A stretch of DNA of 64,000 nucleotides. Source: Marinobacter sp. SS5-14b. GTDB taxonomy: Bacteria > Pseudomonadota > Gammaproteobacteria > Pseudomonadales > Oleiphilaceae. Numbering within the stretch: position 1 is the stretch's first letter; each line of letters begins with the position of its first letter. Both the position numbers and the translations under genes were made by a program. Below the pieces are notes generated by a model. The model was not told the origin of the DNA. It did not search any database and saw only the letters and a list, made by a program, of their open reading frames with translations. The stretch spans positions 372,001 to 436,000 of the forward strand of contig NZ_JASSVM010000002.1 in NCBI RefSeq assembly GCF_030541005.1, written 5' to 3'. Below, piece after piece: positions 25,991-33,091 of this stretch.

Positions 25991-26983
25991 TTATTCATTC
26001 CAGGCCACCTTCTTCTGAATCAACAACATCCCCCGATCCAGCAAAAACCCGATAAACCCGATGGCCAGCACCGCCGCCATAATCCGACTCAAAGACTGAC
26101 TGCTGCCATTCTGAAACTCATCCCACACAAACTTGCCAAGCCCCGGACTCTGCGCCAGCATCTCCGCCGCAATCAGCACCATCCAGGCGATACCCAAAGA
26201 CACCCGCAGCCCGGTAAAAATCATCGGCACCGACGACGGCAACACCACCTTGCGCACGTGGGTCCAGAACGACAGCTTCAGCACCTTCGACACATTCAGC
26301 AGATCCGGATTGACCGCCGCCACCCCAACACTGGTGTTGATCAGCGTTGGCCACAGACTGCACAGGGTGACCGTAATCATCGAAGTGAGAAACGACTTCT
26401 CGAACATCGGATCGTCGCTGACATAAGTGGCCGACACCACCATGGTCACCAGAGGCAGCCAGGCCAGCGGCGACACCGGCTTGAAGATCTGAATCAGCGG
26501 GTTTACTGCGGACTGAAAATACGGGTTCAAGCCAAACAGAATACCCAGCGGCACCGCAATCAGCGTGGCCAGCGTAAAGCCAGCCAACACCGTCACCAGA
26601 CTGGTCCCGATCTGATCAATGAAGGTCGGCGCGCCGGGATAAGACCGGATACGCACGTCGGCATCCGGATTGTCCGCCAGAATCCGGGCGTTGCGCTCTT
26701 CCTGCATCAGCACAAACTTGTCTGCCCGCTGCCGCTGGTTAGCGTGCTCCTGCCACAACTGGCCGGCTTGCTCCCAGACCTGCGCCGGCCCGGGAAAAGC
26801 CCCCAGAGAGGTCTGCACCTGAGGTGCGGCCAGATGCCAGAACCCCAGGAACAGCAGAATCCCGATCAACGGCAACAGCGCATGCTTGCCGGCCGACGCT
26901 AATTGGGGCGGGCTCAGGCTGGCCAACAGCTTACGGCTGTTACCCGCCACCGACTCGCCAATCCTTACGCTTAATGTCGTCAT
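25991..26983 (-). CDS. nrtB: Nitrate ABC transporter permease
   Basis: A 330-residue inner-membrane permease of the NrtB/SsuC/TauC type. An N-terminal helix (LPLIGILLFLGFWHLAA) is followed by a roughly 70-residue periplasmic insert and then five helices. The binding-protein-dependent transport motif is in the cytoplasmic loop near residues 240-270 (LPSSVPMIFTGLRVSLGIAWMVLIAAEMLA), which contacts the ATPase. It follows the binding-protein gene by 12 bases. The long charged insert (ANQRQRADKFVLMQEERNAR) is larger than in many permeases of the group, but similar inserts occur in proteobacterial nitrate systems. Confidence 0.92.
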   Translation of the reverse strand: MTTLSVRIGESVAGNSRKLLASLSPPQLASAGKHALLPLIGILLFLGFWHLAAPQVQTSLGAFPGPAQVWEQAGQLWQEHANQRQRADKFVLMQEERNARILADNPDADVRIRSYPGAPTFIDQIGTSLVTVLAGFTLATLIAVPLGILFGLNPYFQSAVNPLIQIFKPVSPLAWLPLVTMVVSATYVSDDPMFEKSFLTSMITVTLCSLWPTLINTSVGVAAVNPDLLNVSKVLKLSFWTHVRKVVLPSSVPMIFTGLRVSLGIAWMVLIAAEMLAQSPGLGKFVWDEFQNGSSQSLSRIMAAVLAIGFIGFLLDRGMLLIQKKVAWNE

Positions 26984-26995
26984 CTCAATGCTCCC

Positions 26996-28360
26996 TTACG
27001 GCGTCTCGGTGCCTTTCAGGCCGATCGCAAACTGATCGATGTAGGCGTTGGGTTCACGGGGCGTGAAGGCAACGCCATCAATCAACTCACCCTGGTGGGG
27101 CCGCACAAAGTTGTCTTCTTCGAAGTTCGGAAAATCACTGGCGGACATCAGGCCATCGTCGATCAGTGACTGCGCCGCCTGGGCGTAGAGGTCACCCCGA
27201 TAGACCCGGGCCGCCGTCTGCATATACCAGTCGTCGGGCCTGGCTTCCGGAATCTGCCCCCAGCGACGCATCTGGCTCAGATACCAGATGGCGTCTGAGG
27301 GGTAGGGATAGGTGGCGTGATAGCGGAAGAACACGTTGAAATCCGGCACCTCGCGTACGTCGCCTTTTTCGTACTCGAAGGTGCCGGTCATGGAGTTGGC
27401 GATCACTTCTCTGTCGGCGCCCACATAGCTGGACCGGGCCAGTATCTCCACCGCTTCCTCGCGGTTTGCGTTGTCGTTTTCATCCAGCCAGTAGGCCGCG
27501 CGGATCAGCGCCCGCAGCAGCCGCAGGTGAGTATTCGGGTACTTTTCTGCCCACTCTTCGGCCACACCGAAGACTTTTTCCGGATTGTTCGGCCAGATCT
27601 CATAATCAGTGATGACCGGCACGCCGATGCCCTTGAACACGGCCTGCTGGTTCCAGGGCTCACCCACGCAGTAACCTTGAATGGTGCCGGCTTCCATGGT
27701 TGCTGGCATTTGCGGCGGTGGCGTCACCGACAGGTGAACATCGGCCTGCAAGGTGCCACTGGTATCACCCCGTTGTGGGGCGTAGAAGCCGGGATTCAGG
27801 CCGCCAGCGGCCAGCCAGTAGCGGAGTTCGTAGTTATGGGTAGACACCGGGAATACCATGCCCATACGAAAGCGCTCGCCCCGGGCGCGAGACTGCTCCA
27901 CCACCGGTTTGAGGGCGCTGGCAGGGATAGGATGAACGGGCCGGTCGCCGTCCATATCGAGATGCGGTTTCATCGCCTGCCAAACATCATTGGAAACGGT
28001 GATGCCATTGCCGTTCAGGTCCATGCTGAATGCGGTGATGATGTTGGCCTGGGTGCCATAGCCAATGGACGCGCCCAGAGGCTGGCCCGCCAGCATATGG
28101 GCGCCGTCCAGCTCGCCGGTGATGACTCGGTCCAGCAACACTTTCCAGTTGGCCTGGGCTTCCAGCTCCACAAAGAGACCTTCATCCAGGAAGTAGCCCT
28201 GCTCCCAGGCTACGGCCAGGGGGGCCATATCGGTCAGTTTGATGAAGCCCAGCCTCAAGTCAGGCTTCTCTGCCGGGCCGATATCCGCCTGAGCCAGACC
28301 GCCCAGGCTAAGCAAAGCGATGCCCAGGCATCGTCGTAGTTGCTGTTGGAATGTGTTCAT
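26996..28360 (-). CDS. nrtA: Nitrate ABC transporter substrate-binding protein
   Basis: A 454-residue periplasmic binding protein of the NrtA/NasF/CmpA family. [25 protein letters not shown] is a plain signal peptide without a lipobox, so the protein should be free in the periplasm. Family blocks are [58 protein letters not shown] and [21 protein letters not shown] upstream of the ATG supports the start; an in-frame start at 28504 would read through the attenuator and is rejected. It is the first gene of the operon. Its leader carries a sigma-54 promoter and an ANTAR-type attenuator. Confidence 0.93.
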   Translation of the reverse strand: MNTFQQQLRRCLGIALLSLGGLAQADIGPAEKPDLRLGFIKLTDMAPLAVAWEQGYFLDEGLFVELEAQANWKVLLDRVITGELDGAHMLAGQPLGASIGYGTQANIITAFSMDLNGNGITVSNDVWQAMKPHLDMDGDRPVHPIPASALKPVVEQSRARGERFRMGMVFPVSTHNYELRYWLAAGGLNPGFYAPQRGDTSGTLQADVHLSVTPPPQMPATMEAGTIQGYCVGEPWNQQAVFKGIGVPVITDYEIWPNNPEKVFGVAEEWAEKYPNTHLRLLRALIRAAYWLDENDNANREEAVEILARSSYVGADREVIANSMTGTFEYEKGDVREVPDFNVFFRYHATYPYPSDAIWYLSQMRRWGQIPEARPDDWYMQTAARVYRGDLYAQAAQSLIDDGLMSASDFPNFEEDNFVRPHQGELIDGVAFTPREPNAYIDQFAIGLKGTETP

Positions 28361-28394
28361 ACTCGTACCTCGTTGCCTCCTCTTTCTCTGGCGC

Positions 28395-28433
28395 AAAAAA
28401 AAGCGCCTGCCTCCGTTACCGAAGAGCAGGCGC
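28395..28433 (-). terminator. Leader (attenuator) terminator of the nitrate ABC operon
   Basis: Minus-strand GCGCCTGC (28433-28426) pairs with GCAGGCGC (28410-28403), immediately followed by eight T. It is a textbook intrinsic terminator inside the roughly 110-base leader, 35 bases before the start codon. Confidence 0.9.
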
Positions 28434-28442
28434 CGATGCCTG
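28427..28442 (-). promoter_or_regulatory. ANTAR-type antiterminator hairpin, nitrate ABC leader
   Basis: Minus-strand RNA CAGGC-AUCGGC-GCCUG is a perfect 5-bp stem with a six-base loop having A1 and G4. The loop differs by one base from that of the nirBD leader, while the stem sequence differs and still pairs. The 3' arm lies inside the 5' arm of the terminator, so the structures compete. Confidence 0.75.
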
Positions 28443-28480
28443 ATAAGAGATGTGATGTCTTGATGGTTCACCAAAGACTC

Positions 28481-28496
28481 AGCATAAGCCGTGCCA
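28481..28496 (-). promoter_or_regulatory. Sigma-54 promoter of the nitrate ABC operon
   Basis: Minus-strand TGGCACGGCTTATGCT matches TGGCAC-N5-TTGCW except for one T, with exact GG-N10-GC spacing. The predicted transcription start is near 28470. A one-mismatch IHF-like sequence lies at 28515-28527. Confidence 0.8.
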
Positions 28497-28581
28497 TCTA
28501 TCAAAGCTGGTATTATTCAATAGGTTAGGGTTTTCATGGGAGTTGTCAGTTAAGTGATCTCCGGTTAACCCGGTCTGGTTT

Positions 28582-28618
28582 TGGTGCGAAATCGTGATTT
28601 TTGCACCATGTCGGGCCA
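28582..28618. promoter_or_regulatory. Possible NtrC enhancer between the ABC operon and nasA
   Basis: TGGTGCG (28582-28588) and TGCACC (28602-28607) are NtrC-type half-sites. TGCACC-ATGTC-GGGCCA (28602-28618) has one good and one weak half with the right 5-base spacing. The position, 85-120 bp from the sigma-54 promoters on either side, suits a shared enhancer. The match is much weaker than at the FNT promoter. Confidence 0.4.
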
Positions 28619-28728
28619 GCCCGTGTGGCCGACGCTATCCCGATCCAGATTTGACAGGGTTGTTGAAATCCACGCCAGCAATGGCCAAAGCGCCATTTCA
28701 GCAGGAATGTGCAAGCTACGCTGCCTTG

Positions 28729-28744
28729 TGGCCCTGTAATTGCT
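28729..28744 (+). promoter_or_regulatory. Sigma-54 promoter of nasA
   Basis: TGGCCCTGTAATTGCT matches the sigma-54 pattern, with GG and GC 10 bases apart and the full TTGC box. Transcription would start near 28755, giving a leader of about 100 bases that contains a terminator. Confidence 0.7.
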
Positions 28745-28775
28745 TTCTTCTGTTAGACAGAAGTCAGACAACATC

Positions 28776-28829
28776 GGCAAAGAAGCCCGCCCCGGCCCTG
28801 AAAACAGGCACCGGATGGCGGGTTTTTTT
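28776..28829 (+). terminator. nasA leader attenuator (terminator overlapped by A1/G4 hexaloop hairpin)
   Basis: CCCGCC (28786-28791) pairs with GGCGGG (28817-28822), with inner CCGG/CCGG and CCTG/CAGG helices, and TTTTTTT follows (28823-28829). GGC-AAAGAA-GCC (28776-28787) forms a short stem with a six-base loop having A1 and G4, and its 3' arm overlaps the terminator. The antiterminator stem is only 3 bp, or 4 bp with a bulge, so it is the weaker example. Confidence 0.7.
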
Positions 28830-28853
28830 ATGGCTAACAGAAGAGGAATGATG

Positions 28854-31529
28854 ATGACACGCCACCAGACTGCGTCCCGGACCACGGCCACGACCTGCCC
28901 CTATTGCGGCGTTGGCTGCGGGGTTTTGGCCAGCCCCGATGCCGTCCATGGTGATCTGAATCATCCCGCCAATGCCGGTCGCCTCTGTGTGAAAGGTTCT
29001 GCCTTGCATGAAACATTGGCTGACGCGGATCGCCTGCTGGCCCCGCAAGTGAATGGTCGTGAGGTCCAGTGGCCAGAGGCCATTAACCGGGTGGCGGAGG
29101 CCATCCGCGACTCGGTGCGGGATTACGGCCCGGGTTCAGTCGCTTTCTATCTGTCCGGTCAGTTGCTCACCGAGGACTACTACATCGCCAACAAACTGGC
29201 GAAAGGCTTTATTGGGACGCCCCATGTCGACACCAATTCCCGGCTTTGTATGTCGTCAGCGGTGGCCGCACACAAGCGGGCGTTTGGTGAGGATTGCGTG
29301 CCCGGTTGTTATGAAGACCTTGAGCTGGCGGACCTGCTGGTACTGACCGGCAGCAATGCGGCCTGGGCTCACCCTGTGCTTTACCAGCGCATGAAAGCAG
29401 CGCACCGGCCGGGACGCAAGGTGGTGGTGATCGACCCGAGGCAGACGGCCACCACGGAACTGGCGGACCTCCACCTGCAATTGCGCCCGGGCTCAGACAC
29501 CCTGCTTTTTAACGGCCTGTTGGTTTGGCTGTCCGATCAGGGTGCACTGGCGGACGAGTATCTGGCAAAACACTGTAACGGATTTGAGGAAACTCTCAGT
29601 GTTGCCCGCTCAAGCGCGCCGTCATTGGCGGCAGTGGCCAAAGGCTGCGATCTGAACGTCGCCGAGTTGGAACAGTTCTATCAGTGGTTTGCCAACACCG
29701 ACCGCACGGTAACGGCGTTCTCCCAGGGCATCAATCAGTCCGTTGCCGGAACCGATAAGGGCAATGCTATTATCAACTGCCATCTGGCCACCGGCCGTGT
29801 CGGCCGTCCGGGCGCCGGCCCGTTCTCTCTGACCGGGCAGCCCAATGCCATGGGTGGCCGGGAAGTAGGTGGCCTGGCCAACACCCTGGCCGCCCACATG
29901 GATTACGACACCCCCGGGGCGCTGCAGCGGGTGGCCGACTTCTGGCACAGTGAGCAACTGGCCGCCGGACCGGGTTATAAAGCGGTGGAGCTGTTTGAGG
30001 CGGTGCACCGGGGCGATATCCGGGTGCTCTGGGTGATGGGCACCAACCCTGCCGTCAGCCTGCCTGACAGTGACCGGGTTCGCCAGGCCCTGGCCCAGTG
30101 TGAGACGGTGATTGTGTCGGACTGCGTGGCCCATACCGACACCACGGCCTTTGCCGACATTCTGCTGCCGGCAGCCGGCTGGGGCGAGAAAGACGGAACC
30201 GTGACCAATTCCGAGCGCTGTATCTCCCGGCAACGAGGCTTCTTACCCTTGCCGTCCGGGGCGCGGCCAGACTGGCAGATCCTGCGCGATGTTGCGCAGG
30301 CACTTGGTTACGGTCACGCCTTTGATTATCAAGGCCCGGTGGACATTTTCAGGGAACACGCGGCCCTGTCTGGATATGGCAATGGCGGTGAGCGCGTGTT
30401 CAATATCTCCGCCATGGCGCAGCTGAGTGAAGAAGACTACGACCAGCTACAACCGGTGCAATGGCCGGTTACTGCGGGAAATCCCGGCGCCTGGCTGCAG
30501 ACTCGCCGGCTGTTTTCCGACGGTCGATTTCCGACCCCGGACACCCGGGCCAGACTGGTACCGGTATTTCCGCTGCCGCCGGGTCAACGTGCCAGTAAAC
30601 GATACCCGCTGATCGTCAATACCGGTCGCATCCGGGATCAGTGGCACACCATGACCCGAACCGCCCTCGCACCCAGACTGTTCAGTCATCGGGAGGAGCC
30701 GTTCATGGATATGCACCCGGCGGACATTGCCCTTTTTGGACTGGTCGAAGGCGGCCTGGCGACGCTGTCTGGCCCAGCCAGAACGGCATTCACCGGGCGT
30801 GTTCGCGCCAACAAAGGCCAACGGCCCGGAGAGGTGTTTGTTCCGATCCACTGGAACCGCCAGTTTGCTTCTTCCGCGCTGGCCTGCAACCTGGTCGCGC
30901 CGGTGGTTGATCCGGTTTCGGGGCAGCCTGAGGCTAAACACGGCACCGCCACGGTGCGACCGCTGATTGCACGATGGCAGGCGAGGGTGATGATCTCCGC
31001 GGGCAGCGAGAAAGCGCCGGAAACTGGCTCGTCGGACTATTGGAGCCGCCAGGTGTTGCCTAACAGTCGTGCCTGGTGGCTGGCCGGTAAGCAGCTAATG
31101 GATTGGCCGGCCTGGGGGGAGCAGTGTTTTGGCCGGGAGCCAGAGCTGGTGATGTACGACACCGCTCGCTGCCGGTTCCGGGCGGTGTGGCTCAATGGCG
31201 GTCGACTAGACGGTGTATTGCTGGTGGAACCCTGCGCCCAATCCATGCCGGGTCTTGACTGGCTCGATGACTGCTTTGGAGAGCGCGAGTTGACGCCGGA
31301 GCAGCGCCGGTCTTTGCTGGTTGCCAGTACGGTGGATGCGGAAGACTCTGGCCCGGTGGTGTGCAGCTGCTTTCAGGTGGGCGAACGACAGATCTCGCAG
31401 GCCATCGGCCAGGGACTGGTGAGTGTTGAGGCCCTGTCAGAGCAGCTCAAGTGTGGGAGTAACTGTGGCTCCTGCATCCCGGAAATCCGGAGCCTGTTGA
31501 CCGAAGCTCTTACTCCGGAGACGGCGTAA
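28854..31529 (+). CDS. nasA: Assimilatory nitrate reductase catalytic subunit NasA
   Basis: An 891-residue molybdopterin (bis-MGD) enzyme reducing nitrate to nitrite in the cytoplasm; there is no Tat signal. The N-terminal [4Fe-4S] site is CPYCGVGCG plus a cysteine in GRLCVKG, followed by the long molybdopterin oxidoreductase body (MGTNPAVSLPDSDRVRQAL) and the dinucleotide-binding domain (NTGRIRDQWHTMTRT). A C-terminal BFD-like [2Fe-2S] domain (VCSCFQVGERQI...KCGSNCGSC) would take electrons from the flavoprotein. Three ATG codons are in a row; 28854 has AGAGGA at 6 bases and is chosen. It lies divergent from the ABC operon. Confidence 0.95.
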   Translation: MTRHQTASRTTATTCPYCGVGCGVLASPDAVHGDLNHPANAGRLCVKGSALHETLADADRLLAPQVNGREVQWPEAINRVAEAIRDSVRDYGPGSVAFYLSGQLLTEDYYIANKLAKGFIGTPHVDTNSRLCMSSAVAAHKRAFGEDCVPGCYEDLELADLLVLTGSNAAWAHPVLYQRMKAAHRPGRKVVVIDPRQTATTELADLHLQLRPGSDTLLFNGLLVWLSDQGALADEYLAKHCNGFEETLSVARSSAPSLAAVAKGCDLNVAELEQFYQWFANTDRTVTAFSQGINQSVAGTDKGNAIINCHLATGRVGRPGAGPFSLTGQPNAMGGREVGGLANTLAAHMDYDTPGALQRVADFWHSEQLAAGPGYKAVELFEAVHRGDIRVLWVMGTNPAVSLPDSDRVRQALAQCETVIVSDCVAHTDTTAFADILLPAAGWGEKDGTVTNSERCISRQRGFLPLPSGARPDWQILRDVAQALGYGHAFDYQGPVDIFREHAALSGYGNGGERVFNISAMAQLSEEDYDQLQPVQWPVTAGNPGAWLQTRRLFSDGRFPTPDTRARLVPVFPLPPGQRASKRYPLIVNTGRIRDQWHTMTRTALAPRLFSHREEPFMDMHPADIALFGLVEGGLATLSGPARTAFTGRVRANKGQRPGEVFVPIHWNRQFASSALACNLVAPVVDPVSGQPEAKHGTATVRPLIARWQARVMISAGSEKAPETGSSDYWSRQVLPNSRAWWLAGKQLMDWPAWGEQCFGREPELVMYDTARCRFRAVWLNGGRLDGVLLVEPCAQSMPGLDWLDDCFGERELTPEQRRSLLVASTVDAEDSGPVVCSCFQVGERQISQAIGQGLVSVEALSEQLKCGSNCGSCIPEIRSLLTEALTPETA

Positions 31530-31536
31530 CCCGATA

Positions 31537-32247
31537 TCAGACAGGCTGTTGCAACATGGATAATGGCACCCGGTATCGCAACCCACGGGCATTGTGGGTG
31601 CCTTCCACTGTGCAGGTTTTTCGGTTGACCCTCAGCACCTTGCCCTGCTTCTGCCGGGCGCCTTCGCCGAAACACACCGGATCTCCAACCTGCCATTGCC
31701 GGCGTTGCTGCACCGGATTGGGCAACTCAAAGACTGTGCTGGCAAGCCCAAGGCCAGCTTTCTCAGCCCCCTCGCTCAGATACTGTCGGGTAGCATTGGC
31801 CGCTCCGCTGCGGTGCAGTTCATCCAGCGCTTCATAAAAATGTCGGTTGTGCACCGACCCATAACGCCGCTGCCCCGCGCTGTGCTGCAGCAAATGGGCA
31901 AATTCATGGCAGCAGGTATGGGCCAACAGGTTCAGCACACTCACCTCACCCCCAAAATAACCCCGGCCGCGAATTTCCCGCGTCGATAACCAGCCCTGTG
32001 CGGTTTCGGGCTGATGTTTGGCGGCAATCATCCGGACTCCGTAGGTAATCAGGTGCTGATTCTGTGCCGGATCGTAACGGTGATAGGTGGCCTGACCGGA
32101 CCCTACCCGCAATGCCAGCCCTGCACCCCGGCTTTGCTCCCGCACCCAGCTTTCGGCGGGTGCCCAGAGGATTTCCCGGGTGGCCTGGCACATGAGAGTG
32201 CCGAGTTGTTTTGTAATCTGCGGGTGTGGGGGTGCGAGAGAGTTCAT
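31537..32247 (-). CDS. Putative zinc metallopeptidase-like protein (HEFAH motif)
   Basis: A 236-residue protein whose clearest feature is HEFAHLLQHSAG, an HExxH zinc-binding motif, followed 14-18 residues later by VHNRHFYEALDEL, which could give the third ligand. This layout resembles SprT/WLM-like gluzincins. The C-terminal 60 residues (VGDPVCFGEGARQKQGKVLRVNRKTCTVEG) look like a small SH3-like beta barrel. No signal peptide is seen. It ends 7 bp from the nasA stop in convergent orientation. The family is not firmly recognised and the substrate is unknown. Confidence 0.7.
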   Translation of the reverse strand: MNSLAPPHPQITKQLGTLMCQATREILWAPAESWVREQSRGAGLALRVGSGQATYHRYDPAQNQHLITYGVRMIAAKHQPETAQGWLSTREIRGRGYFGGEVSVLNLLAHTCCHEFAHLLQHSAGQRRYGSVHNRHFYEALDELHRSGAANATRQYLSEGAEKAGLGLASTVFELPNPVQQRRQWQVGDPVCFGEGARQKQGKVLRVNRKTCTVEGTHNARGLRYRVPLSMLQQPV

Positions 32248-32316
32248 CGGTTCGGAGTAGCCCTTGCGGCGGGGTAATGTACAGACCGTATTCTCCGGTA
32301 ATTGCCGCGCAAAAAC

Positions 32317-32348
32317 AAAAACGGCCGGCCCGAAGGCCAGCCGTTTTT
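32317..32348 (-). terminator. Intrinsic terminator of hcp
   Basis: Minus-strand AAAAACGGCTGGCC (32348-32335) pairs with GGCCGGCCGTTTTT (32330-32317) around a TTCG tetraloop, with a T-rich tail. It lies 20 bases after the hcp stop codon. The A/T flanks would let it work on both strands. Confidence 0.88.
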
Positions 32349-32367
32349 GGTAATCGACGCTGAAAAA

Positions 32368-32886
32368 TCAAGCCTCGATTGGGGTACGCCAGTCGTCTGC
32401 ACCGGAAGTACCGGCAACGGCATGCTCCCAGGTAACCTTGCGGTAAGACAGGGAAACAGTCACCAGCTGAGTGAAGTCAGCGTTGGCTGCATCCTGGCAG
32501 TGGGGCATGTTGCAGTTGATGTCGATGATGGTGGCATCTTCCAGGATGGTGGAGAAGAAGTGCTCCTGCTTGCCTTCAACGGAAGTGCGGTACCACTTGA
32601 GCTCTACCTTCGGCAGCATTTCGCCGGAAGCCAGGGCGTTGTACATCAGCGGAGTGGCTTTGTTCAGGGCTGAAGTGAACTTGAACGGCTTGTGTACGCG
32701 CTGGCCGGAAGGCTGGCCGGACTGAGGATCAGTCGGAACGGTTACAACGTGGCTGAATTCCTGAACCAGAACCTGGTCCTCGTGGCCCTCAACGTAGATG
32801 TTGCCCACGGAATCGGACGTGAATGCGCCGGCGGTGATGTTGCCCTGAGTTTTACCTTCAATGCTGATATAACAAGGAGTTGGCAT
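32368..32886 (-). CDS. hcp: Hcp family type VI secretion tube protein (orphan)
   Basis: A 172-residue Hcp1-like protein, which forms hexameric rings that stack as the type VI secretion inner tube. Family blocks are PCYISIEGKTQGNITAGAFTSDSVGN, VLVQEFSHVVTVPTDPQSGQPSGQRVHKPF, LNKATPLMYNALASGEMLPKVELKWYR and VSLSYRKVTWEH. The start at MPTPCYIS has GGAG 6 bases upstream and gives the family's usual length. No other T6SS gene lies within this window, so the apparatus must be elsewhere if present. The gene is flanked by its own strong terminator and appears monocistronic. Confidence 0.93.
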   Translation of the reverse strand: MPTPCYISIEGKTQGNITAGAFTSDSVGNIYVEGHEDQVLVQEFSHVVTVPTDPQSGQPSGQRVHKPFKFTSALNKATPLMYNALASGEMLPKVELKWYRTSVEGKQEHFFSTILEDATIIDINCNMPHCQDAANADFTQLVTVSLSYRKVTWEHAVAGTSGADDWRTPIEA

Positions 32887-33023
32887 AGTCTGCTCCATGA
32901 CGTTTGAGTGAATGTTCGTCCCCGGGGTGTTCCCTGGACGGGTAAATAGGTATCAAGGTGCGTGCCAACCATGAAAAAAATAACAAATACAGCAGGTTGT
33001 GAGTTTTCGGTGTGTTCCGGGGC

Positions 33024-33053
33024 GGCGGTTAAGCAAACCTTTGCTTAACCGCC
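33024..33053. repeat. 30-bp near-perfect palindrome upstream of hcp
   Basis: GGCGGTTAAGCAAA (33024-33037) is the exact reverse complement of 33040-33053, with only CC between. No T-run follows on either strand, so it is not a standard terminator. It lies in the 205-bp gap between hcp and the PP2C-kinase gene. Confidence 0.75.
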
Positions 33054-33069
33054 GGGCGAGCTTTTGCTG

Positions 33070-33091
33070 GCCGGGCAATTAATTGCCCGGC
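33070..33091. repeat. 22-bp perfect palindrome after the PP2C-kinase stop codon
   Basis: GCCGGGCAATT followed directly by its reverse complement AATTGCCCGGC abuts the stop codon of the PP2C-kinase gene (33092-33094). As RNA it makes a strong hairpin but lacks a U-run, so it may protect or factor-dependently end the transcript. Confidence 0.75.

Noticed and set aside
25841..26902. Plus-strand open frame over the nitrate permease gene
   Set aside because: Composition dominated by R, Q, H and P, antisense to a conserved permease, and starting within a repeat element.
28443..28470. First stem-loop of a canonical two-hairpin ANTAR target in the nitrate ABC leader
   Set aside because: Several weak pairings can be drawn in the region 28443-28470 but none gives a hexaloop with A1 and G4, so only the second hairpin is claimed.
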